NCBI GenBank assembly: GCA_024278975.1
Contig: JAJRSD010000005.1
Location: forward strand, 1 to 64,000
Reading direction: 5' to 3'
Source: Bacteroidota bacterium
GTDB taxonomy: Bacteria; Bacteroidota; Bacteroidia; Bacteroidales; Prolixibacteraceae
DNA length: 64,000 bases
Shown here: in pieces, positions 55,960 to 64,000 of the stretch
Layout of the letters: each line of letters opens with the position of its first letter
Position numbering within the stretch: the stretch's first letter is position 1
Program-made: the position numbers and the translations under genes
The notes under the pieces: generated by a model
The model's input: the letters and a program-made list of their open reading frames with translations, nothing else
What the model was told of the DNA's origin: nothing
Database searches by the model: none

Positions 55960-57513
55960 CTATAATTCGCTCAGAATTTGTTTTATCCCGTTGTATATAA
56001 TTGGTGCCGTTTCAGGGCCAAAAGAGTTATCTTCTCCATAAGGAGATTTTTTTGCTCCATACAAATAAGGAGCTTCAACATCCCATTCGCTTTTGGGAAT
56101 AATATATCCAACTTCATCATTTGCCAACCCAATAACAAACTTATATTTTCCGGGCATTAATTCTCTTAAAGGTGGTATTTCCACGGGGTCAATACCAAAA
56201 TCCTGGCCTTCAGCAGCTTCAATGCCGCCATTTACAATCTCCGGATATATTTCGCCCGGAACACAAATAAAACTGGCAGGCCCGATAGAGAATACAGCAA
56301 TTTCGCTACGGGCTTTAAAAAATCCTGTTAGTCCTTTATCAATTATTCCAATGGCAGCGGCTAATGCAAATACTTTATTTGCCAATGGCAATTCAATTGT
56401 TTTTGCTCTGATTGCAATTTGCGATTTTTCGACTATCGAATCGGGATTAGCGAGAGCTTGTAGTGCAAGCATAGCAAGAGTTTGACCCTGTGCTTTTAGT
56501 TTGTCGAAATTTGGTTCGGTATAATCTTTGTCGGAAAATGGACTTTTTATGGCCATCGAACCTCTGGTTGTCATTAAACCACCCACCGCGCCGCTAAAAT
56601 ATACGGCTGTTCCACCCACTCCGGGCATAACCAGCTCGCCATTATTATATACTCCCTTTTCAATAAACTTGCGAACATAATGAGGAAAGTCGGAGCTGAT
56701 TAGCAGATTATCGGCCCAAAGTGTTTCAGGATGATTTCCCCATGTAACAACCACGCCAAGAGTTGAATCATTTTCGGTATCGATGGCTTGTATAAACCGC
56801 ATTCCAGGGTCCAGTACAATTGGTTTCCGTGTATCCATAACCTGACCTTTGGCACCCGTTAAATCTTGAGCAAAATGAAGTTTTGCCGGGCGCAAATTCT
56901 TAACAGCTTCTGTAATTGAAACAAGTATCTGGCTTTTTACATATTTCAAATGCTCCTTGTTTACCCCACTTTTTAACGGACTTTCGCCCCAAATTCCAAT
57001 CAAATCGAAACTCTCGTGTGTGTGTGTACTCGAAATAATAACATAATCTAAACCCAGCTCTTCAGGAATCTGCAGTCTTATATCAACTACATCATCGTTA
57101 AGAAAGCCGATGGCATCTAAAGAAACAATTGCCAGCCGGGCGTTGCCATCATCGAAAATAACAGTGCGTGCCCAAACATCGTCGTGTACACCATTTGTAG
57201 GTTTCTTATTGCTAAATCCTGCTATCCAGAATGCATCAAATTTTCCGTTGTTATTGTTATCGTTATATGTGTCGCCATCTTCCTCGTCGAATTTGGCATC
57301 GCCGTTTTTATCGTTCCAGGTATCGACAACAGTTGGTGTAATTGGCATAGCTGCAAATCCTACTTTTATTGTAGTGGGCACACCTGTTTTCGGAATGTGT
57401 ATATCAACATTATAACCGCGATGACGATCGCGTATGTTTATTAAACCTATAACTAAAAGTACGACTATAATACCAAGTATTAATCCTGTAAATCTTAATA
57501 ACCATTTTTTCAT
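55960..57513 (-). CDS. Neutral ceramidase-like hydrolase with calcium-loop-like repeats
   Basis: An N-terminal transmembrane segment (LLRFTGLILGIIVVLLVIGLI) is followed by a domain resembling the N-terminal region of neutral/alkaline non-lysosomal ceramidase: GFAAMPITP, HDDVWARTVIFDDGNARLAIVSLDAIG, and SSTHTHESFD with the histidines expected for zinc binding. An insertion with EF-hand/dockerin-like acidic loops (DKNGDAKFDEEDGD and NDNNNNGKFDA) lies at about 64-93. Length 517 is shorter than classical ceramidases (about 670). Proteins of this domain are widespread in Bacteroidota and need not act on ceramide. It converges tail-to-tail with the membrane protein gene. Confidence 0.75.
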   Translation of the reverse strand: MKKWLLRFTGLILGIIVVLLVIGLINIRDRHRGYNVDIHIPKTGVPTTIKVGFAAMPITPTVVDTWNDKNGDAKFDEEDGDTYNDNNNNGKFDAFWIAGFSNKKPTNGVHDDVWARTVIFDDGNARLAIVSLDAIGFLNDDVVDIRLQIPEELGLDYVIISSTHTHESFDLIGIWGESPLKSGVNKEHLKYVKSQILVSITEAVKNLRPAKLHFAQDLTGAKGQVMDTRKPIVLDPGMRFIQAIDTENDSTLGVVVTWGNHPETLWADNLLISSDFPHYVRKFIEKGVYNNGELVMPGVGGTAVYFSGAVGGLMTTRGSMAIKSPFSDKDYTEPNFDKLKAQGQTLAMLALQALANPDSIVEKSQIAIRAKTIELPLANKVFALAAAIGIIDKGLTGFFKARSEIAVFSIGPASFICVPGEIYPEIVNGGIEAAEGQDFGIDPVEIPPLRELMPGKYKFVIGLANDEVGYIIPKSEWDVEAPYLYGAKKSPYGEDNSFGPETAPIIYNGIKQILSEL

Positions 57514-57658
57514 GATGCACTTATTCTTTTAATAACAGAACTGTTAATTCATTTGCAAAATCGGAGTTATGCAATAATATCTAATTACTTCTCCAATTTT
57601 ATTTGTCTCGATAATATATAAATATATTCAACTGAGTTATTTTATATTTTTACTTTAG

Positions 57659-57760
57659 ATGCAAATAAACATATTGACAATGGAATATGCCGATCCAAAA
57701 GGTGGAAAATATACTAAAAGTACCAGAATGTATGTTGTTGACAATAACAAAGTTCTTTAA
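57659..57760 (+). other. Possible fragment of a larger gene (33 codons)
   Basis: A short frame starts MQINILTMEYADPKGGKYTK and ends STRMYVVDNNKVL before TAA. The composition looks protein-like, but no start region or partner is evident. It is likely a fragment or chance frame. Confidence 0.2.
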
Positions 57761-57780
57761 TCAGTTTATAAATTAAAACA

Positions 57781-58104
57781 TTAATTGGTAATTAATATTG
57801 TTTTTGTCTCAACACTATTATTACTCTTCACTCTAATAAAATACAATCCTGAAATACCTAAATCAGAACTGTTAAACGAAAACTCCGTTAATCCATTAAA
57901 CATTTGTTTACCCGTATGTAAACTTGTTACTTTGGTTCCGGTTGCATCAAACACTTCAATAATAACAGATGATTGCTTTTGTAAGAAAAAACGAATATTA
58001 AATCTGCCACCTGATACTATATTTGGATAAATAAGCAGTTCTAAATCATTATCATAATAGTCTGAAAAAGTTGTAGATTGGAACTGGGTACATATTTGTG
58101 GGTT
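57781..58104 (-). pseudogene. Orphan type IX secretion sorting-tail fragment
   Basis: On the minus strand the open stretch ends with a C-terminal module that reads LLIYPNIVSGGRFNI, VIIEVFDATGTKVTSL, FSFNSSDLGISGLYFIRV and TKTILITN before TAA. This is the pattern of the T9SS type A sorting domain (Por_Secre_tail), where YPN(P)V starts the domain and GxYFIRV follows. The rest of the cargo protein is gone: the frame is closed by a stop upstream and no start codon with a signal peptide precedes it. Confidence 0.65.
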
Positions 58105-58340
58105 TTACACTATTCATGGTATTACAGTTGGCGTGGAAATCCTCAGTAATGCCTGGGACAAAAGGCTTTTTCCTGGAAGAAATAGAAAAGAAATCGGGAA
58201 TAGAGAAATAATCTTTTAACCTTTTTACGGGCATTGAAAAAATGAGGAAATTTGTACTTATTATACCAATAACCTGGAAGATCCATGTATTATACTCCAA
58301 AATTTAGATTGCCAATTCAATATATTACTTCCCCTATTCC

Positions 58341-58370
58341 TTGCACGAAATAAAAAAATATGTATTTTTG
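58341..58370 (+). promoter_or_regulatory. Promoter of the SorC operon
   Basis: TTG (58341-58343), a 19-base spacer and TATTTTTG (58363-58370) match the Bacteroidota consensus exactly. It lies 34 bp upstream of the regulator ATG. Confidence 0.7.
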
Positions 58371-58400
58371 TTCAAATGTTTTACTTACGTTCAAATGAAC
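58370..58400 (+). promoter_or_regulatory. Candidate operator of the SorC regulator
   Basis: GTTCAAATG occurs twice, at 58370-58378 and 58389-58397, with 19 bp between starts (about two helix turns). The second copy is part of GTTCAAATGAAC, an inverted repeat. Both lie between the promoter -7 element and the start codon, where a bound regulator would block transcription. Confidence 0.55.
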
Positions 58401-58404
58401 AATT

Positions 58405-59340
58405 ATGAATAATAGCAGAATTATATACAAAGTAGTACGTGCCTATTACGAAGATAGGCTTACACAGCAGGAAATAGGTAATAAATACGGTATTTCAAGA
58501 ATAAAAGTGTGGAGATTGTTAAGCAAGGCACTAAATGATAAAATAGTTGAAATAAAAATTAATACTCCAGCCGAAACCAACCATAGTCTTGAACAACAAC
58601 TCGAAAATAAATATGGTTTAAAGGAGGTTGTTGTTGTAAAAACAGAATCAGACAGTCAGAATGATGTGGTTGCCTCAATAGGGCAGGCAGGAGCCAGTTA
58701 TCTGCTAAAAATTTTAGAAGGAGACGAAAGTTTAGGAATATCATGGGGAAGAACAATTTTGGCTCTTGTTAATGCACTCCATAATTCAAATCTACCTAAC
58801 TTAAAAATTATTCAAATGATTGGTGGATTAGGTTATCCCGAAGAAGAATTAAGTGGAACAGAATTGACCCGTAGAATGGCGAATGCACTTAATGCAACGC
58901 CTAAAATACTAAACTCACCAGGAATTGTTGCTACCAGCACAACTTGTAAAGCTCTAAAAAGTGATCCACAGGTGTCATCTATATTAAAGATGGCAAAAAA
59001 ATCATCTATTTCTCTTGTGGGTATCGGACACTTTTCAACAGAATTGGGTTCAAAAAAATTAAACAGCATTTTATCTGAAAAAGATATAGAAACACTTGGC
59101 GAAAAAGGAGCTGTTGGAGATATTTCCCTTCGGTTCTTCGATAAAGAGGGGCAGTTTATTAAAGATGGTATTAATAAACGTGTAGTTGGCTTAACCATCG
59201 ACGAGTTAAGAAATATACCAAGGAGAATCGCCATTGCAGGAGGTAAACATAAACTTACAACAATAAAAGCTGCATTAAAAGGGGAACTAATCAATATCCT
59301 GATTACCGATAAAAATACAGCAATCGAACTAATGAAATAA
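58405..59340 (+). CDS. SorC/DeoR-type sugar-binding transcriptional regulator
   Basis: The N-terminal helix-turn-helix (DRLTQQEIGNKYGISRIKVWRLLSKA, about 14-39) is typical of the SorC family, which includes regulators of erythritol and other polyol genes. The rest is a sugar-phosphate-binding domain with SLGISWGRTILAL (near 111), GGLGYPEEELSGTELTRRMA and GVVATST-like GIVATSTTCKAL segments. Length 311 is normal. It is the first gene of the plus-strand operon, 12 bp before the kinase, and likely responds to a phosphorylated product of that kinase. Confidence 0.9.
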   Translation: MNNSRIIYKVVRAYYEDRLTQQEIGNKYGISRIKVWRLLSKALNDKIVEIKINTPAETNHSLEQQLENKYGLKEVVVVKTESDSQNDVVASIGQAGASYLLKILEGDESLGISWGRTILALVNALHNSNLPNLKIIQMIGGLGYPEEELSGTELTRRMANALNATPKILNSPGIVATSTTCKALKSDPQVSSILKMAKKSSISLVGIGHFSTELGSKKLNSILSEKDIETLGEKGAVGDISLRFFDKEGQFIKDGINKRVVGLTIDELRNIPRRIAIAGGKHKLTTIKAALKGELINILITDKNTAIELMK

Positions 59341-59352
59341 ACACATGAAAAT

Positions 59353-60894
59353 ATGAGTAATTTGCTTTTGGGATTGGATTACGGAACAGGAGGTGCGAAA
59401 ACATCGATTATTAACGATAAGGGAGAAGAATTAAGCTATGCTTTTGAAGAGTATCCTATATTAACTCCAAAGCCGGGATGGTCGGAACATAATGCTGTAA
59501 ACTATTGGGAACTTGCATGCAGAATCATAAAACAAGCAATTAAATCTGCTGATATAAATCCTGCCGATATTAAAGGAATTGCTGTCTCTTCTGCTTTGCC
59601 ATCGCTTGTATTGGTCGATAAAAACGGACAACCAATTCATAATGCTTACAACTTAATGGATAAACGCGCCACAAAACAAGTTGAATGGCTGCAAAATAAA
59701 ATCGGAGAAAAAACCATCTTCGACATATCAAAAAACAGGCTCGAAGACCATCCGGCAATTGTGAATCTGCTATGGGAAAAAGAGAACCGACCCGAAACTT
59801 TCGATAAAATATACAAAGCTCTGACTATTGATGGATTTGTAAATCTGAAATTAACAGGGGAATATACCGGGCACTATTCGGGAGCTGCATTTTATGGTGT
59901 CGCTTATAATTTATTGGAACACAGGTTCAATGAACAGTTATTATCGGAAATAGGATTAAGTCCAAACCTGTTTCCCGAGTTGTTTCGTTGCGAAGCAATT
60001 GTCGGAGAAGTAACTCCTGAAGCAGCTAAACAAACCGGATTAGTTAGTGGTATTCCGGTAGCTGCCGGTCAGGTAGATTGTAATGCAGGCTGGTCGGGCG
60101 CTGGAATGGTTGAAGAGGGCGATATACAAATGAACCTCGGAACCTGCGGTAATTTTGGAATTATTACCAGAGATACAAATTTCTCTGACACCATGATAAA
60201 TTTTGCCTACACCACAGACTCCGAAAAAGACTATATAATTGTTCCTACAACAACCACCGGAGGACAGCTAATTCGCTACATGCGCGATAATTATTACAAA
60301 AGGGAACTTGCTGATGAAAAAACCGGTGGAGTAGATACCTACGACATTATTAATAAAGAGGCAGAAGTTATACCTGCCGGAAGTGAAGGACTTGTTGTAC
60401 TTCCGTTTTTAATGGGCGAACGAACTCCTATTTGGGATGTCGATGCGCGGGGAGTTATTTTTGGTCTTTCGCTAAATCATACACGAGGACACATGGTACG
60501 GGCAATGATGGAGTCGGTGGCTTATGCACTTTACGACTCTTTTAAAATTCTGAAAGACTCGGGTAAAACCATAAATGCACCAATTGTGCTTAACGAAGGT
60601 GGAGCCAAAAGTGCCCTCTGGCGTAGAATAATAACCGATGTTTTTAATATGCCAACAGTTATGGTAAAACGCAGAACCGGAGCACCGTACGGCGATGCAA
60701 TACTTGCCGGTGTGGCAACCGGAATTTTCGAAGATTTTTCGGTAGCTAAAAAGTGGGTCGAATATATTGAACCCCTTGAGCCGGACGCTAAAACACATGC
60801 TTTGTATATGGAATATTTTGCTTTGTACAAAAGCATCTATAACAATGTAAAAGGAGATTACAAAACACTGGCAAAACTTCGAAATAAACAGTAG
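59353..60894 (+). CDS. FGGY-family carbohydrate kinase
   Basis: FGGY kinases phosphorylate sugars or polyols with ATP. The N-terminal [17 protein letters not shown] is the first ATPase-fold phosphate loop; [21 protein letters not shown] (near 355) is the FGGY consensus region, and [20 protein letters not shown] the adenosine-binding region. Length 513 fits xylulokinase-like enzymes; the substrate is not determined by what I can see. It sits between the SorC regulator and a SAF-domain dehydrogenase, suggesting that it acts after a dehydrogenation step or on an imported polyol. Confidence 0.9.
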   Translation: MSNLLLGLDYGTGGAKTSIINDKGEELSYAFEEYPILTPKPGWSEHNAVNYWELACRIIKQAIKSADINPADIKGIAVSSALPSLVLVDKNGQPIHNAYNLMDKRATKQVEWLQNKIGEKTIFDISKNRLEDHPAIVNLLWEKENRPETFDKIYKALTIDGFVNLKLTGEYTGHYSGAAFYGVAYNLLEHRFNEQLLSEIGLSPNLFPELFRCEAIVGEVTPEAAKQTGLVSGIPVAAGQVDCNAGWSGAGMVEEGDIQMNLGTCGNFGIITRDTNFSDTMINFAYTTDSEKDYIIVPTTTTGGQLIRYMRDNYYKRELADEKTGGVDTYDIINKEAEVIPAGSEGLVVLPFLMGERTPIWDVDARGVIFGLSLNHTRGHMVRAMMESVAYALYDSFKILKDSGKTINAPIVLNEGGAKSALWRRIITDVFNMPTVMVKRRTGAPYGDAILAGVATGIFEDFSVAKKWVEYIEPLEPDAKTHALYMEYFALYKSIYNNVKGDYKTLAKLRNKQ

Positions 60895-60900
60895 CTTAAA

Positions 60901-62193
60901 ATGGAAATATTAAGAAAATTAGATGCACGTATAGCAGCAGGAAATCCTATAAAAGTGGGTATTGTTGGTTGCGGACAGATGGGGTCAGGTCTGGCTCATA
61001 CCATTAATAATATTCGTGGGATGAATGTTCGGGCCGTAGCAGACATAGATGTTGATTTGGCAATAAAAACTTTAATCAGCTTAGGAATATCAGAATCGGA
61101 TATACAAGTTACAGAACGTTTGGGTGAGGCAAATGACATACTAAAAAAGGGTAAGTATTTAGTTACTCCCGATGCGATGTTAATGCCCCGGTTAAATATT
61201 ATCGATGCCAATGTTGAGGCAACCGGCGTAACAGATGTGGGAGCACAAATTGCACTCTCTTCAATAGAGCAGAAGAAACCGATTATTATGCTTAATGTGG
61301 AAACCGATGTTACCATTGGTGCATACCTCAATCACATGGCTCGTAAAAATAATGCCCTTTACACGGTTGCTTCGGGTGATGAACCCGGGGTTTGTAAAAT
61401 GCTGTACGAGCAGGCGGTTTTAATGGGATTCGAAGTTATAAGTATCGGGAAAGGCAAAAATAATCCGCTTGATTTTGATGCCACACCCGAAAGCTGTGCC
61501 GAAGAAGCTGCATCGAAAGATATGAATCCGAAAATGTTGGCATCGTTTAAAGACGGTACAAAAACCATGGTTGAAATGGCAGCAGTATCTAATTCTACCG
61601 GATTAGTTCCTGACACTCCCGGAATGCATGGTCCCAAAGTAGAGATAGACGAACTGCTCGATTATTATATACCAAAAGAAGATGGCGGTATTCTCAGTCA
61701 GGTTGGTTGTGTAGATTACAGCACGGGAGCAGTTGCCCCCGGAGTTTTTGTTATTGTACGGTCATACGACGAACGCATAAGAAAAGATATGCAGTTTATT
61801 ACAAAAGCAAAAGGTCCCTATTATCTTCTTCTCAGACCTTACCATTTGTGCGATATCGAAACTCCACAATCTATTGCCGAAGCAGTGTTGTTAAACGAGG
61901 TAACCGTTGCCGCCGAAACGTTTAATTCTGAAGTTGTTACAATTGCTAAACGCGATATTAAAAAAGGAGAAAAGATAAAAGGCATTGGTAGTACCGATAT
62001 TTTTGGGCGTATTTACACCTATTCAGATGCACTAATTAACAAATCAATACCACTTGGTATTGCCGAAAATGGTGTTGCCAAAACAGATATCAGCAAAGGA
62101 GAACTCATTACCGAATACAATCTTACGCCCGATGTTTCAACCTTTATTTATAAACTGCGACAAGAGCAGAATAAAATGCTAAATTATGGGTGA
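60901..62193 (+). CDS. NAD(P)-dependent dehydrogenase with C-terminal SAF domain
   Basis: The start (KVGIVGCGQMGSGLAHTI) is a Rossmann glycine motif and the sequence fits the group annotated as predicted homoserine dehydrogenase (COG4091), which ends with a SAF domain: VVTIAKRDIKKGEKIKGIGS and the final LITEYNLTPD. Length is 430. The name is historical; members in sugar operons probably oxidise sugar derivatives. It follows the kinase by 6 bp and overlaps the alcohol dehydrogenase by 8 bp, so translation of the two is likely coupled. Confidence 0.75.
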   Translation: MEILRKLDARIAAGNPIKVGIVGCGQMGSGLAHTINNIRGMNVRAVADIDVDLAIKTLISLGISESDIQVTERLGEANDILKKGKYLVTPDAMLMPRLNIIDANVEATGVTDVGAQIALSSIEQKKPIIMLNVETDVTIGAYLNHMARKNNALYTVASGDEPGVCKMLYEQAVLMGFEVISIGKGKNNPLDFDATPESCAEEAASKDMNPKMLASFKDGTKTMVEMAAVSNSTGLVPDTPGMHGPKVEIDELLDYYIPKEDGGILSQVGCVDYSTGAVAPGVFVIVRSYDERIRKDMQFITKAKGPYYLLLRPYHLCDIETPQSIAEAVLLNEVTVAAETFNSEVVTIAKRDIKKGEKIKGIGSTDIFGRIYTYSDALINKSIPLGIAENGVAKTDISKGELITEYNLTPDVSTFIYKLRQEQNKMLNYG

Positions 62194-63238
62194 AACAATG
62201 AATGCTCTCATCGTTAGAGCACCAATGGATTTTAGCATCGAAAAGGTAAAAATTCCACAGGTTCCCGATGGAGGACTCATGCTTAAGGTTCTTGCGTGTG
62301 GTCTTTGCGGTTCCGATTTACGAACACTTCGGATAGGACACAGAAAAGTAAAATTCCCATTTACTATTGGTCATGAAATTTGTGCCCGGGTTGAAAATTA
62401 CGGAAAAGAATATAACGGTTCATGGAAGATTGGAGATACATTGGCAGTTTCGCCATTGGTTTATTGTGGAAAGTGTGATTTTTGTTTGAATGGTGAGTAT
62501 GAGCTGTGTTCCAACTATAAAGAAATTGCACAAACTTGGCCGGGAGGTTTCTCAGAATATATGACTCTGCCGAAAGAGGCTGTTGAACGCGGAACAATTC
62601 TGTTAGTTCCCAAAGGCATGAATCCGGCACACGCCACTATTGTAGAACCTCTGTCGTCGTGTATAAATGCGCAGGAAAAAGCAAATGTAAGCGCGGGTGA
62701 TTCGGTACTAATTATTGGTGCCGGTCCCATAGGAACTCTGCATCTCGAACTGGCAAGAGCCAGAGGTGCAAGTCAGGTTATTGTTGCTGACATCTCTGAC
62801 GACCGTTTGAAACTTGCCTCATCGTACCAACCCGATTTGATTGTTAATACACAAAAACAGGACTTAAATGCAGAAGTTTTAAAAGCAACAAACGGATATG
62901 GTCCAGGTGTTATAATAACTGCAAATCCCGACCCTGCAACTCAGGTAGCTGCTGTTGAAATAGCCAGAAAAGGCGGGCGGATTTTAATATTCGGGGGACT
63001 TCCGAAAGATAAAGAGACACCCGGGATAAATATGAATACTGTACATTATAACGCTCTGCATTTAATAGGTACAACCATTTTTGCACCCTGGCACAATAAA
63101 ACTGCTCTCGAGTTACTTTCAAGCGGTGGAATATCTGCCGAGAAATTTATCTCTCATCAGTTTAAATTAACCGAATTTGTTGAAGGTGCTCATCTTGCCC
63201 TCGAAGGGAAAGCCCGTAAAATAGTTTTCATACCGTAA
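62186..63238 (+). CDS. Zinc-dependent alcohol/polyol dehydrogenase
   Basis: A medium-chain dehydrogenase of 350 aa. GLCGSDLRTLRIGH provides the catalytic-zinc Cys, GHEICARV the His-Glu pair, and CGKCDFCLNGEYELC the four structural-zinc cysteines (C-x2-C-x2-C-x7-C). VLIIGAGPIGTLHLELARARGA is the NAD-binding motif. These features match sorbitol/threonine-dehydrogenase-like enzymes. The start overlaps the preceding gene; an alternative ATG four codons later (62198) would abolish the overlap. With the kinase and SAF enzyme it supports polyol or sugar oxidation. Confidence 0.9.
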   Translation: MGETMNALIVRAPMDFSIEKVKIPQVPDGGLMLKVLACGLCGSDLRTLRIGHRKVKFPFTIGHEICARVENYGKEYNGSWKIGDTLAVSPLVYCGKCDFCLNGEYELCSNYKEIAQTWPGGFSEYMTLPKEAVERGTILLVPKGMNPAHATIVEPLSSCINAQEKANVSAGDSVLIIGAGPIGTLHLELARARGASQVIVADISDDRLKLASSYQPDLIVNTQKQDLNAEVLKATNGYGPGVIITANPDPATQVAAVEIARKGGRILIFGGLPKDKETPGINMNTVHYNALHLIGTTIFAPWHNKTALELLSSGGISAEKFISHQFKLTEFVEGAHLALEGKARKIVFIP

Positions 63239-63251
63239 ATAAATTATTAAT

Positions 63252-63761
63252 ATGAGTACAAAACAGAAAAAATTTCCACTGCCCGATGTAGCTCAAATAT
63301 GTATTTTAGTTCCTGATATCGACGAAGCAGTAAAAACCTACTGGGAACGATTTGGTGTCGGTCCCTGGCATCATTATACTTATGGAAAACCACTTGTTAA
63401 ACGAATGACCCGACATGGAAAACCATACGAATATAAAATGAAGGTTGCACTTTCGTATATCGGGAATATGCGTATCGAACTTATTGAACCTCTTGAAGGA
63501 GACACTGTTTACACCGAATTTATAGAGGAACATGGTTATGGAGTTCATCATCTTGGCTTTTTAACCAACGATATGCAAGCCTCGTTAAAAGATGCTGAGG
63601 AGTGTGGCATTGCGATGACACAGGATGGAGCCGGCTTTGGTCCCGACGATGATGGACACTATGCATATCTCGATACCGAAAAATTACTGGGTACAACCGT
63701 TGAACTAATCGAGCGACCGAAACGCCGGAACCCACCGGAGAAAATATATCCTAAAGAGTAG
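63252..63761 (+). CDS. VOC-superfamily protein (glyoxalase/epimerase-like)
   Basis: The start of the first beta-alpha-beta module is VAQICILVPDIDEAVKTYWERFGVGPWHHYTY, and a second repeat contains HGYGVHHLGFLTNDM and ELIERPKR. The metal-binding Gln/His/Glu positions appear plausible (Q at about 15, H95-H96 region, E in VELIE). Length 169. The VOC family includes methylmalonyl-CoA epimerase, glyoxalase I and dioxygenases. In this operon an epimerase or isomerase role is most plausible. It is 13 bp after the alcohol dehydrogenase. Confidence 0.8.
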   Translation: MSTKQKKFPLPDVAQICILVPDIDEAVKTYWERFGVGPWHHYTYGKPLVKRMTRHGKPYEYKMKVALSYIGNMRIELIEPLEGDTVYTEFIEEHGYGVHHLGFLTNDMQASLKDAEECGIAMTQDGAGFGPDDDGHYAYLDTEKLLGTTVELIERPKRRNPPEKIYPKE

Positions 63762-63783
63762 ATTCACTTAAAAAAAGACAAAA

Positions 63784-64000
63784 ATGGAAAAATTAAAATT
63801 CAGCTATTTTCAATTAACTTTCGGACAGGAAGAAACTTATCTGAAACCGGAAAATACTTACAAACGATTAAAAAAGTATGGGTACGATGCCATAGAGCTT
63901 TGCCCGCCAAAAGGAAGGTATGGTTTGGGTGTTTCTTTGGAAGATTTTGTTAAAACCCATAAAAAATTAAAGGATGACTATGGCATGGATGTTTCCTGCC
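63784..64000 (+). CDS. Sugar phosphate isomerase/epimerase-like TIM-barrel protein (partial at right edge)
   Basis: The visible 72 residues start MEKLKFSYFQLTFGQEETY and continue with LKKYGYDAIELCPPKGRYG and VKTHKKLKDDYGMDVS, the pattern of xylose-isomerase-like TIM barrels (GYDAIEL strand-2 motif, then a helix). The remainder is beyond the window. It lies 22 bp after the VOC gene and continues the operon. Members of this family act as epimerases or isomerases of sugars, for example in erythritol, inositol and tagatose pathways. Confidence 0.75.
   Translation, partial: MEKLKFSYFQLTFGQEETYLKPENTYKRLKKYGYDAIELCPPKGRYGLGVSLEDFVKTHKKLKDDYGMDVSC

Noticed and set aside
58052-58300. 82-codon minus-strand frame upstream of the SorC operon
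   Set aside because: Low-complexity, hydrophobic then basic sequence with no family resemblance; considered chance or a decayed remnant and not annotated as a gene.
1-64000. CRISPR arrays, prophage or IS transposase genes
   Set aside because: No regularly spaced repeat array, Cas-like gene, phage structural gene or transposase was seen in the window.

Overview
The window is a chromosomal segment of a Bacteroidota bacterium, most likely a free-living member of the class Bacteroidia (Marinilabiliales-like; the order is an inference). The evidence is a SprA type IX secretion translocon, a SusC/SusD pair, a type IX sorting-tail fragment, the futalosine menaquinone enzyme MqnC, and several start regions with the Bacteroidota promoter pattern TTG-N18-20-TAnnTTTG and no Shine-Dalgarno sequence.

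Layout. 1-3738 (minus): trpE-trpG-trpD behind a trp attenuator that includes a 16-residue leader peptide with three Trp codons. The operon is peppered with GC-rich REP-like elements, one of which is translated inside trpG. 3739-14420 (minus): sprA, ruvA, pdxA and an M17 leucyl aminopeptidase. 14501-15610 (plus): mqnC. 15642-24217: a catabolic locus built around a LacI-type regulator. A divergent NagA-like deacetylase, a sodium:solute symporter and a DoxX-TIM barrel fusion lie on the minus strand, and a class III aminotransferase and a Gfo/Idh oxidoreductase lie on the plus strand. 24368-37094: housekeeping genes (PiT phosphate transporter with PhoU-like tail, adk, hpt, purE, two outer-membrane barrel proteins, an acyltransferase, a HAD phosphatase, recJ, lysS). 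37095-38179: a repeat-rich spacer with a nested palindromic element and a decayed BrnT/BrnA toxin-antitoxin module. 38180-44692 (minus): SusD, SusC and a lamin-tail surface protein. 44768-49080: asd, hflX and two tandem TonB-like genes.

49134 onward starts with tRNA-Ala(GGC) and looks more accessory. It holds a small zinc-ribbon protein, a YidR-like (DUF3748) beta-propeller whose lipoprotein leader is cut off by an in-frame stop, a propeller plus alpha-toroid lipoprotein, a calcineurin-like phosphoesterase, a polytopic membrane protein and a ceramidase-like hydrolase. An orphan type IX sorting-tail fragment follows. From 58405 to the right edge runs a tight operon: a SorC regulator, FGGY kinase, SAF-domain dehydrogenase, zinc alcohol dehydrogenase, VOC protein and TIM-barrel epimerase, probably for catabolism of an unidentified sugar or polyol.

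The strongest sequence-level observations are the trp attenuator, the REP-like sequence translated within trpG, the two metabolic loci of unknown substrate (15.6-24.2 kb and 58.4-64 kb), the hydrolase-like cluster at 49.8-57.5 kb, and the relics (BrnT/BrnA, sorting tail, interrupted YidR leader).
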